A stretch of DNA of 64,000 bases, from contig JAVTVJ010000508.1 in assembly GCA_034509425.1 (NCBI GenBank), positions 1,178,001-1,242,000 on the forward strand, given 5' to 3'. Numbering within the stretch: the stretch's first letter is position 1; each line of letters begins with the position of its first letter. The notes beneath the pieces are model-generated. The model made no database searches. It was given only the letters and a program-made list of their open reading frames with translations, and was not told where the DNA came from. The position numbers and the translations under genes were made by a program. Shown piece by piece: positions 19,437 through 28,925 of this stretch. The DNA is from Eopsaltria australis (taxonomy: Eukaryota; Chordata; Aves; Passeriformes; Petroicidae).

Positions 19437-20651
19437 TAGCGTGGATAGCTTGGTGTGCTGACCACTGGGTGGTCAGCAGCTCTGCAGTGTCGTTCCAGAG
19501 AAATGTCCCCTTAGGTTCGCTCTGGCCAGAGCCACTCAAGCTCTCACTGCAGGCTAGTGCTGACAGCACAGGCAGGCTAGTAGTAACAGTGAAACTGAGG
19601 AGAAGCTGAGGGAAGGATCTCCGTCCAGGAATAATAGACACAGGCAACAAAGTGTCTTGGCATCTGAGGTTTGAAGACCCATGAGAGAGGAGCTCAGGGG
19701 AGGAACAAGGGCGGGACAAGGGTACAGAGGCCAACTGGGAGAGGGAAGGGGAGGGGACTGGGAGAGAGACAAGGGGGACAATCAATCTACAACTGAATCA
19801 CAACTTTCTAGAAGGGGACCAAGATGGAGGGGAGAGTGGCAGGATTCCAGGCCAATAAGGAAGGGGTGACCTGCCCCCTTGGGGTCCACCCCATTCTAGG
19901 GCAGACCATCCCATGCCCCGCCCCAGGGGGAACCCCTAGTTCTTGGGTCTCCTCCACTGCCACCATCCCTCAGGTCTCTCCGTGAGGGCTGACAGCCAGG
20001 GTCTGGTCAGCAACCCAAGCAGTGGCAAGTGAGTGTGCCTGGGTCGGGTTTACGCTTGCCAGAACACTGTGGCTCTGAGCTGTAGTTTACAGCCTCCCTA
20101 AGCAGGCAGGTAAGTAGCAATGGTGACTACTGAAACAGTAGCAGTAGAGGTAGTATCAGGCTTCCGAGCTCCACAAGCACCAAGGGCTGAGAGCCACAAA
20201 GGCTGAGAGCCCCGAGCTCAGCGTGCACCAGACTTTTATTTGAGACATAGCAGCCAGTAGAATCAGGGCACTGAGGAGGGACCAGGGAGGGACAAAGGGA
20301 AGGGGACCAATGAAGGGTAATTTGGGGAGGGGGCTGAGAGAGGGACAGGGGGGAGAACCAGTAAATTATCGAACTAAACAGAACATTCTGGAAACTGGGG
20401 GTGATTGACGATAGACATAACAAGAAACAAATGGGGAGAGGGTGGCCAGCCCACCAAGAACCCACCCTGTCTTGGAGCTTACCACTCTTCACCTCGCCCC
20501 AGGGGGGACCCTACTGCTTCTTGGGCCAGTTCCACCAGGGGCCTCTTTGAGGGGTGACATCAGTAGCTGCCTCAACGGCCACCACACTCCACCAGGGCCC
20601 TTCCTGGGGGGTGGGAATCTTGGGACTTTCAGAGACTGATTCCCTTCCCTG
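19437..20651 (-). mobile_element. Solo LTR I in ERV-E env, split by LTR J
   Basis: LTR pieces 19437-19957 and 20593-about 20651 flank LTR J. The left start (TAGCGTGGATAGC) aligns with the start of LTR H. The right end is degraded and lacks a clear CA. A candidate TSD is GGGCTC (19431-19436) versus AGGCTC (20652-20657), one mismatch. No inverted AATAAA is visible where it is expected (around 19680), which suggests a small deletion. Boundaries are approximate. Confidence 0.65.
19958..20586 (-). mobile_element. Solo LTR J inside solo LTR I
   Basis: The 629-bp LTR has perfect TSDs CTCCAC at 19952-19957 and 20587-20592. It begins TGCCACCATCC and ends GGCCACCACA. The inverted AATAAA is at 20235-20240. 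The sequence on both sides reads as one continuous LTR (TTCTTGGGTCTCCTCCAC then CAGGGCCC), which matches the corresponding stretch of LTR J itself. Confidence 0.88.
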
Positions 20652-21668
20652 AGGCTCTACCCGAACCTCAGGGGGTGCTTGTACAGCCGCTACACAACCC
20701 GGTTGATGGTTGGGATGAGTGGATGAAGATTCTCCACCATGCACCAGAGGAACCTCAGGAATTGGATGTAGTGGGGTCCTCCAAAGCTGCCTTCTGTATT
20801 CGGTTCGGTTATAAATTGTCAACTCCGGAGTGGCTCGAGTCTTCTGCCCAAAGGAGATTTCCATTCAAAGATGTAAATCCCATAGATAAGGCCTATAATG
20901 CTGCTACATGGTGCAGTTATACCGCTGACACACTGTCTAAGTCCACAAAACATCCCCATGTACTCCCCAGTGGAGTATTTCTAATCTGTGGTGACTGGGT
21001 TTGGGTTCGGATACCTTCTCGTGTTCAAGGGGGTGCTTGCACTCTGGGCAAGCTTAATCTTCTAGCCCCCAACAAAACCCAAATTTTGAATTGGTGTAAT
21101 GAATTTCAATTGGCCCGTCCAAAATGTTCACTTCAAGATCTGCATCCAAATTGCAATAGTGAAATCATTGATTGGTCATTCTTGGAAAGAGTTGCTGCAT
21201 CCATTTTTGTGCCCTGGGTGGCTGCAGACAAGGCCCTAGGTGAGCTTTCTCACCTTGAGTGCTGGTCGGGTAAGCAGGCCAATTTAACATCGAATGTACT
21301 AAGCCAGCTCCTGGAAGGCAATGAGATCACCTGGCACATTACTCTCCAAAATCGGGCCGCTATAGACTTTCTTCTCTTGGCCCATGGACGTGGGTGCGAG
21401 GAATTTGAGAGTTTGTGCTACTTTAACCTATCCTCCAACAGCCAGAGCATCCATGCAACAATACAACAGATGAAGGACCAGATAAAGCAACTGAAAGTCA
21501 AAGGCTCTGACTGACTGAAGAACATCCTGGACCAGTGGGGCATTTCTGGGTGGGGGGTTTGGGTCCTCCAGACAGTTTTATGGGTTATGCTTACTATTAT
21601 TATTGTTCTATGCCCTTTTAGTTGTTTCAAGAATCTTTTGTTATCTTTAATTAAATGCATTTTTTTTG

Positions 21669-21683
21669 AAAACAAGGGGGAAA
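21669..21683 (+). other. Polypurine tract of ERV-E
   Basis: AAAACAAGGGGGAAA abuts the 3' LTR terminus TGTGGCAGC, as expected for the plus-strand primer. Confidence 0.88.
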
Positions 21684-22352
21684 TGTGGCAGCTGTAGAAG
21701 CCATGACTGAGCTCCCAGAGAACACAGAAGCATTGGGGAACAAGGACTCGGGAAGATCCAAGGACAATAAAGGGCCCAGGTGGAAGGTGTCCCGAGTCTA
21801 AGTCATCCTCCCCTGGGGCTTGGACTACAATGGTTTGCCCCATAAGATCAACAGATTCATTTGTGTTAATTGCTCCTTTGTGGTTGGCTGCATACTCTCC
21901 CCTCCCCTATCACTCATGCATCGGTTTCTAGAATGTTCGGTGTTACTCAGTTCCCCATTGGCGTGTACTCCTCCTCTCCTCCCCTTCCCTCTCCTTATTG
22001 GTTTATGTAACCTTGTCCCACCTTAACTCCTCCCCTGGACCCTCACCCGATTGGCTGGCTGTCCTCCCTTAAAAGTCTGTGTTCCCCTGTGCTCCGGACC
22101 TTCAGCCTCTGGACCCCCTTTCAAGTAGGTGACCTGCTAATAAACCTGCTTGGAAATTCTATGCTGAAGATCCCTCCCTTCCTTTCCATGCCCAGCTCGA
22201 GCTGCTGTGATCTGTCTCCCTGTGCGCCACCGGCAGGGCGAGCAGGGTCCGCTGCAGGAGCTGTACGTAGCACCGCCTGAGCGGCTCCAAGTGGGATGCT
22301 CCAGGAAAGCACTGACGGACTGCTGTCTGCTGGATGGTCTGGAGCAGCGACG
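21684..22352 (+). repeat. 3' LTR of ERV-E
   Basis: The 669-bp LTR begins TGTGGCAGCTG and ends near GCAGCGACG, the terminal CA apparently having mutated to CG. The poly(A) signal AATAAA is at 22139-22144, with a weak TTAAAA promoter-like box at about 22069. It lies in plus orientation, opposite to every other LTR in the nest. The adjoining host sequence begins TCTTTGG. Confidence 0.87.
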
Positions 22353-23078
22353 TCTTTGGACCTAAGTATTTTGAAGGTGAAGAGTGTAAAATCCAAGAGA
22401 AAGACTGGGCTTAACACACTCCTCTCAGTATTTTAAGAACTATACACATTCACAGGCAGTTGAAATGACACAAAGTACAGTATACATGTAGAAAACATTG
22501 ATTGTAAGATATATAATTTATTAGTAACATCGTGTAAGTGCCCTTGAGAGCTGGAAAACAGTGCTATTTGGGGATATTTCTTTGGCTTATTAGCTCTGTC
22601 AATGCCATTGCATTTTGTAGCTTTGGCTTCAGAAGCAGTGCTGCTTTGGAAAAAAGCCAGCAAAATCCAGCAGTCACTCTACTAGTTTTTGTGCTGTCAG
22701 AATTGCAGAGAAATGTGTATTCAGCTTCATGCTCTGCCATCAACTTCCTGCGTCACCTCAGGCAAGTCTTCCTTTTGACCTATCACCGCTTTGATTGCTT
22801 AGCTCAAGCTATTATGTAACTAATACAGAGGAAAGACGAAGAATTCCCAGAGCTGACAAGCTAAAGCTTTGTAAATTTTGAGCATGGGGCTAAGGAGGTA
22901 GGTATATGTGAGACTGGAAATTGAAAATAAAGTGTACTTTCTGGAGCGGAAAAAGTTATAATCAGCTATACCCTGAAGGAGGTACTTGTTGGTTTTTTGG
23001 GTTGTTTTTTCTTCCTTCTTCTTGGTTCATCTAGTTTTCTGAGAGCCGTTTGTTTATTGCATGACCCCACTGATCCGA
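22353..23078. other. Host flank, no gene seen
   Basis: AT-rich single-copy-looking DNA begins abruptly at the end of the ERV-E LTR. I see no coding region or recognised repeat in it. Confidence 0.6.
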
Positions 23079-24901
23079 TGTGATGTTTTCACCTCAGCCA
23101 GCAGCCTGGCCCCACGTGGCCCCTCGCTCGCTGCTCCACCAGCAGGCTTGGGAGAGAGAATCAGAAGGGTAAGAATTAGAAAACTCTTGGGTTGAGATAA
23201 AGACAATTTAATAGGAAAAGTAAAAGCTGTGCTCACAGAGGAAGCAAAACAAGGAGATCATTCACTGCTTCCCATGGGCAAGTAGGTGTTCAGCCATCCC
23301 CAGGAGAGCAGGTCCCCATCACACGTAACAGTTATTGATCCATTGGGTTTGCATGGCCAGGATTTGTTAGCAGAGGTGCTGCAGGGGTGGCTTCTGTGAG
23401 AAGCTGCTAAACCTTTTTCCATGTCAGACAGAGACAATCTCTGGCAGCTCCCAAGATGTGCCACTGGTCAAGGCTGGGCAAGTCAGAAATGGTGGTAATG
23501 CTCTGTGGTAACAGATTTAAGAAGAAGAAAAAAAAGGAAAGCTATTGTGCAGTTGTAATTGTGGCCAGAGAAGAGCGGGGTGAGAATATGTAAGAGCAAC
23601 AACTCAGCAGACACGGAGGTCAATGCAGAAGGAGGGCGAGGAGGTGCTCCAGGCACCAGAGCTGAGGTTCCTCTGTTGAGCTGGTGTTGGTGCCCAGTGA
23701 TCAAATGTGCCACTTCTCCTGCCCTGACCATGCATCCTGAAGGAGTAGAGACCAAGTCATGGATCTGGAGGGATGGAGGAAGCCCACGAAATAGGAAAAT
23801 AATATCTATCTGTGAAAGGATGGGGGGATAGTAGTTAATGAAAAGGTATGTTTGGTATAGAGGTGGTTTAAGGATGTAGTTTGAGTTGTATGTGTATGTG
23901 GGCAAGAAAGGATTCCAGTAATGAGAAATAAATACAATGGAAGATAGATAAATTATGTGGCATCTGAATATGATGCAGATGATACGGAATAAGGGGTGGA
24001 GATTGTATTGGGCCTGACTGAGATGGAGTTCATTTCCCCAAGCAGCCCTCACAGTGCTGTGCTTTGCAGTGGTAGCTGGAAAGGTGCTGATAACACACCA
24101 GTGTTTTGGCTGCAGCGAAGCAGAGGTTTTTCGCTAACATTTCCTCCCTCTTCCTCTCATCAAGGGTCTGGGTGTGGACAAAGTCCTGGGAGGGGACACA
24201 GCTGACCCAAATTAACCAAAGGGATATTCCATACCATATGAAGTCAACTCAGATATAAAAACTAAGGGAGAGAGGAGGAATGCGGAGCGTTCATTATTTT
24301 ACCTGTGTCTTCCAGAGCAGCTATGATGTGTGCTGAAGCCCTGTTTCCTGGGAAGTGGCTGAACATTGCTTGCTGATGGGAAGTAGAGATTAATATTTCC
24401 CCCCGTTGTTTATGCAAGCACTAGCTTTTGGTCTTCTTTCTTTTTGCTTTATCTCAACCTATGAGATTTTTTCCAATCTTATTTCCTCTCCCCCAACCCC
24501 CTGGGAAGTGGTATAGTTATTTGGGGGGTCATCTGACACCCAGCCAAGGTCAACCCACTACACTTTGGGAAGACAAACACCATCACTCCAATATGTCACC
24601 TCTTTCCTCCTTCTTCTCCCCACTTTACGTACTGAGCAGGATGTCATATGGTCTGGAATGTCTCCTTGGTCAGTTTGGGTCACCTGTCCTGGCTGGGTCA
24701 CCTCCCAACCTCCCATGGACCCTGAGCCCCCTTGCCAGTGTGGCAGTACAAAAAGCAGAAGAAGTCTTGGCTCTGTGTAAGCCCTGCTCAGAAGCCACAA
24801 AAACATCCCAACATTATCAGCACTGTGTACAGCACAAATCCAAAATACAGCCCCATACCAGTCACTGAGAAGAAAATTAACTACCGTGCCTGAAACCAGC
24901 A
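23079..24901 (-). mobile_element. Avian ERVL-type LTR (LTR L), split by LTR M
   Basis: The pieces 23079-23335 and 24563-24901 read together as one minus-orientation LTR. On the minus strand it starts TGCTGGTTTCAGGC (24901 downward), contains a promoter-distal ATTAAA block (near 23206) and ends near 23079. I recognise it as the common bird LTR type whose minus strand has TTTGTCTTCCCAAAG (about 24563-24577). No convincing TSD is visible, so it is old or its ends are altered. Confidence 0.65.
23336..24562 (+). mobile_element. Mosaic LTR insertion M within LTR L
   Basis: This plus-orientation insert starts TGATCCATTGGG and ends CAACCCACTACA. Its first ~380 bp resemble the 5' part of another avian LTR (GGTGGCTTCTGTGAGAAGCTGC, also at 54765). 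About 24000-24562 resembles an ERVL-type LTR related to LTR L, with a TATA-like AGATATAAAAAC at about 24250. The stretch 23720-24000 is unassigned. It is either a recombinant LTR or two fused fragments. No clear TSD is visible. Confidence 0.5.
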
Positions 24902-27671
24902 TGTCTGAGAAACTTTCTGAATAATTCTTGGACATCAGTTGCACTGCTGTAATGAGAAAAGCTAACTGTGATTATAGATAAGATGCTGACTGTGGGGCAG
25001 AGATTATCACTTCTGCATCCACATGTTCACCCTTGAGCTGTTTTTCTCTGATGATACTTAATCTGACATTTTAGCTGACTATCACCATGTCCTCATCTTT
25101 TCACTTCAGTCATAGATCTACATCCAGTTTTTCTCCTACAACAAACATGACTTTATTTGGACTTCACTGTGTCTTTCTCCTTCTTTGAACAAATAGGCTC
25201 TACTGCAGCAACCTCATTTGCTTCTGCAGAAAAAACCCCAAAGTTAAAGTACAGAATTAATTACTTCTATCATTGACCTTTTCCATATTTGCTTCTTTTT
25301 CTGCTGTCACACAAATGTTGATTTCATTATTTCTCTTATTTCTGCTCTTATTATCCCTTCTCCTCCTATCCTGTGTCAACTTCATCCTACCTTTTTTGCT
25401 TTCTATTTCTTAAAGTCCTAAAGTTTCCTCTCAAATAAAGGTAGGTAGTCACAAATCACCCCTGTCATAAAAACTATCCATTGGTTTCCCTTGCTGTACC
25501 TATCACTTCATCTGTTTTATTTCTGTCTCTAACCTCTCCAAACATGCTGGTAAAAGCTCCTCTAATCCTGCATCTCCTTCAGTAAGGCTCAATCCTTCCT
25601 CCATCATCTCCACTTAACAACTTAGACATAAAGGCCTGTGTTTCATCATTGGCTCTTACTGATGGACTGCTTTAGAAACTCTCATTTCTCTTGCCAAATC
25701 CAAAAAATTGTCCTTTCCCATTTCTTCTTCACTTTTGCTTTTTGAATCTTTAGTAATGGCTTCTCTTTCTTCTGCTGCTGGGGGTGTGCTAGGCTTCCAC
25801 CTGTGTTTTTTCTTCTTGACTGTCATAGATATTGTCCCCTGGATGCGCCTATAAATAGAGTTTTGAATACCATCCATTACTCATGTTTTCATTTTCCCTT
25901 TCTTTTTGTTCCCACTTGATTGTGTTGAAGTCTTACTGCTTGTAGCACAGGCCTACTAACAGTTCTGACTGTATGACTTAGTCATGTCCTGTCTCTCCTT
26001 GTGACCCCTGCAGTTTTTTTTATTCAAAGTGCTGCTGCAAAGGGGCGTCTCTCTGGCTTCTCATTTTTACTGTGTTCCTTCTCTTCTTAATTCTCTGCTG
26101 TTGCATTTCCTCTTTTGCTGAACCAAAGACAATTTTCTTTTCTGTCCTAAAAGATCTTTGCAGTATAAGCTTCCTTCATACTGGCTTAACCTATTACCAT
26201 TGTCAGGAGGTTAACTTCTCCTTTTCTTTTGTCACTCTGGCAGACTTCTTCTGATCCCTCCAAGAAGCAAAAGTTGCTTCTTTCTGAGAACACAGAAAGG
26301 CTTACAGAAAGAATGGTGCCATTTTTTGATAGAAAATTCTTTCCTTTGGGGTCACATACTTCCTGCTGTCCTTTATACAGACATGAAAATAAAGGATTAA
26401 ATAGCCCAGTGATTCCTTTTCCCTGAGTCCTTTAGCCTGGCAGGGGATCTTCTCTGCCTGCTGGAATCTCTTTGAGCTCTCTTGCCAGCACTTGAGAGAT
26501 GTCTCTGTGCAGTGCTGGCTGGAGCAGAGAGACATGGAGGCAGCTGCCAACCCTGCAATAAAAAAAGCTCTGGAGTTGGTGCTGGCAGGAGGCAGGACCA
26601 GCCAGACTGCAGGAGTGAGTGCAGAGAATGCCAGCCAGAGTTTAAACACCCATTGATTGACTTCCCCACTGAACTCCACAGGGGAATGTGAGAGCTACCC
26701 ATCAATAATGGCAAATCTGGGGATTCCCTGGGATTATGAACACTGTCATGCTTTTTGTGGATTATAAGAAGCAGGTTTCTTGGGCTTTTGTAGAAGCATA
26801 ACAAAAGTAGAGGTAGACATTAACTGGAGCGATGCATCCAAACTACCTCCAGCTTTAAGAAAGTAAAGCCTGAATCTAGTCTTCTTGATTTCAGTACTCA
26901 CGTAGGCTATTGAGATGTTCTCACAGTCTTCAAGAGTGCTTCCACAGGTAGTTTGAATATTGTATATTGTTTGCCTGTTTCTTTTTGAGAAAAATGAATT
27001 ATTTTACAGTATTAGCCAGGAAAATGTATACAGCAGAAACAGCTCAGCTTCAGAGGGCCTGGTGATACATTAGTATTGAATGGTAAATAAATGAAAATAC
27101 AACACAAGAGAGACTGAATAAGACTAGAAGGGGGAGTAGCAGCTGTTGTCCAGACGTTGTTTTCTATGGTGCATCTTTTTTCTTCCAAGCTATGCTGTCA
27201 GACGTTTTCTTGATTTCTGTGCATATGGTTGTTACAAGTAGGAGAAGTTTCATGAAAATGAAAATTGATTTTGACATCATAAACTTGTGTAATTGTATGT
27301 TTCAAATCTAGATCTAATCAACATTTGAATACCTGTTTAGAGGAAAATGCCCACAGTGTTGGGGTTTTTTCCCAGTTTTTAGGTATTATTAGAAACGAAG
27401 TTTACCTTCTTATGGAGTTTGAGCTGTGTAAATCTAAGCGTGTTGGTTATAAATCAGAAAACTCATATTATACAAATTGTCCCTCATATTTGCATTCCTA
27501 GAGTATGTTTTATTCAAGATTGGTGCCTCAAGAAATGTTTGCTGAAATTAGAAGGTAGTTTGGGAAAACAAGAAATTAGAGTTAGGCTGAAGGTCGTGTA
27601 TCTTTCTCAGATAAAGGGACAGAATTCAGAAGGAGGAGCTGTGCTACATACCCAAATTCATTTCCTAGGGA
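24902..27671. other. Gene-poor stretch with pyrimidine-rich block
   Basis: This is AT-rich DNA. About 25080-26300 is markedly C/T-rich on the + strand, which generates short open frames without coding character. A more GC-rich patch at 26420-26660 is unassigned and may be a decayed repeat. I see no gene. Confidence 0.5.
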
Positions 27672-28925
27672 AGGAGAATCACGGAACTGCTGCCTGTGAA
27701 AGGCATCTGTCACGATCCACTAGCAGAAGCGGGGGTCGTGATGGTTCGTTACTTTGAATCTCAGAGTGCAAAAGAAAACAGGGACAAGTATTTTTGCTTT
27801 AATCAAAAATCAAAAACACCTTTATTGAGTGCCAACAACACGATTATGCGATAGAGGAGAGAGAGAGAGATGTAGGGTTGAGAGAGGGGGGGAAAGAAAG
27901 GGGTTAATAGCTCCCACGGCACGACGAAGTGCTTGCTGTCCGGATCCGATGGATTCGTCTCGTCCGTAGGGAGATCTCATAGGGGTACTTTTTGAGAGTC
28001 TCTTTATAGTCTTTTCAAAAGCGAGGGGCAGGTAACCAAGAGACGAGGCAATCCTTCCAGAGACAAGGGGCAAATGGCCAGCAGGTGGGGGAGTAAGGCC
28101 CATTGTTTCAGGGTGCAGGTGCAGCTGTACAAAACATACAGTCCTTGTGCAGTCCTTTCCGTCCTCTTAGCCAGGCGGCACGGTTTTCACAGGCATGTGT
28201 CAGTACACTTCTGCAGCACACCTGGGCGCATGGCAGGCACCCCACCAGGATCTGGCCGGACTTCATTGTGCAAAAGTCCTTTCCCCCTTCTAGAGTCTCT
28301 GGGTTTTCACCCTCTGCTTCTGTAGATGGTTGTGAGGCAGATAAGGGATTTCCGTCCAGACTCTTACAGCATCTCTGGAGATCACTTCATCCAACCACCT
28401 GGTTTTTTAATAGCTCCAAGGATATATACTCCACACCCTGTCTGGGCAACCTGTGTTGGTGTTGCATCTGCTGTCATGGTAAAGAAGTTTTTTCATATGT
28501 TTAAATGGAGTTTTCTTTATTTCAGTTTGAACCCATTGGCTCTTCTCCTGTCTCTGGACATCGTTGTAAAGAACCTGGCTCTGTCTTTTTTAAGGCCCCA
28601 TCAGGTCTGTATACTCGCTGCTGCATATGTATTGCTAACAACCTGCCTGCCTTCTCTTCTCCCAGCTAATGCATCCCTCTAATTTCACTTTCTTCTCACA
28701 TGCCAGATATTTCAGACCCTTAGTCACCTTCCTGGCCCTTTCCTAGACTCATTCCACTCATATCCATGTCACTCTATACTGGGCAGCAAAGAACTGGACC
28801 CAGCACTCCCGCTGTGTCTCAAAGTGCTGAGTAGAGTGGCAGGATCACCTCCCTTTAACTGCTGGCAACACTTTTCCTAACATAACTGAGGATGCTGTTG
28901 GCAAAAACTATGTCCCTACAATGTT
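27672..28925 (-). mobile_element. CR1 LINE 3' fragment split by LTR N
   Basis: CR1-like sequence (minus orientation) at 27672-27707 and 28369-28925 becomes continuous when LTR N is removed (GAAAGGCATCTCTGGAGATCA). The right part contains CR1 3'-end blocks such as GGGCAACCTGTG and AGCACTCCCGCTGTGTCTC. CR1 is the dominant avian non-LTR retrotransposon. The copy is 5'-truncated and heavily diverged. Confidence 0.8.
27708..28368 (-). mobile_element. Solo LTR N inserted in CR1
   Basis: The 661-bp LTR begins TGTCACGATCC and ends GACTCTTACA, flanked by perfect 5-bp TSDs GCATC (27703-27707, 28369-28373). The inverted AATAAA is at 27821-27826 and a TATA-like ACTATAAAGA (minus) at about 28001-28010. 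A 5-bp TSD points to an ERVL-like or related family, distinct from the 6-bp-TSD ERVs at the left. Confidence 0.9.

Larger units (their letters stand above)
19185..21697 (+). pseudogene. env: ERV-E env, nearly complete but split by LTRs I and J
   Basis: The ATG at 19185 (context CACCATGA) opens a strongly hydrophobic signal peptide (MKLEVLLLFLLLYFC), then a frame break. SU continues to about 19436 (LWVTLAK, CLVGIPLQ). After LTRs I and J, SU resumes near 20652 and a 279-codon open stretch (20675-21514) covers the SU C-terminus and TM. It has a fusion loop between C160 and C196, LQNRAAIDFLLLAHG (from residue 224) and CX6C-Y (C241, C248, Y249), so the second Cys of the CC pair is lost. The cleavage site reads RPKC instead of a basic R-x-K-R. 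A single TGA at 21512-21514 separates this from the membrane anchor (about 21570-21640). The frame ends inside the LTR at TAG 21695-21697. Confidence 0.88.
14869..22352 (+). mobile_element. ERV-E: oldest provirus of the nest, gag to 3' LTR
   Basis: On the plus strand the order is gag (capsid C-terminus onward), pro, pol fragments, env, polypurine tract and 3' LTR. Its 5' LTR and early gag must lie left of ERV-C, outside the window. It is interrupted by ERV-C and by antisense solo LTRs F (15531-16167), G (16684-17306), H (17744-18361), I (about 19437-20651) and J (19958-20586, inside I). Removing these restores collinearity with ERV-A and ERV-C. Pol additionally lacks the segment from RT after LPxGxxxxPxxCQWY to near the integrase C-terminus. 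The flank after the 3' LTR starts TCTTTG, the predicted TSD. Confidence 0.9.

Noticed and set aside
19099..19785. 228-codon open frame on the minus strand
   Set aside because: It spans ERV-E env antisense and solo LTR I, shows no family resemblance and depends on the insertion junction.
23483..24052. 189-codon minus-strand open frame
   Set aside because: It lies antisense to LTR insertion M and has low-complexity Tyr/Ile/Pro composition from AT-rich DNA.
26302..26804. Minus-strand open frames of 125 and 135 codons
   Set aside because: Overlapping frames in a possible decayed repeat, with no recognisable domain.
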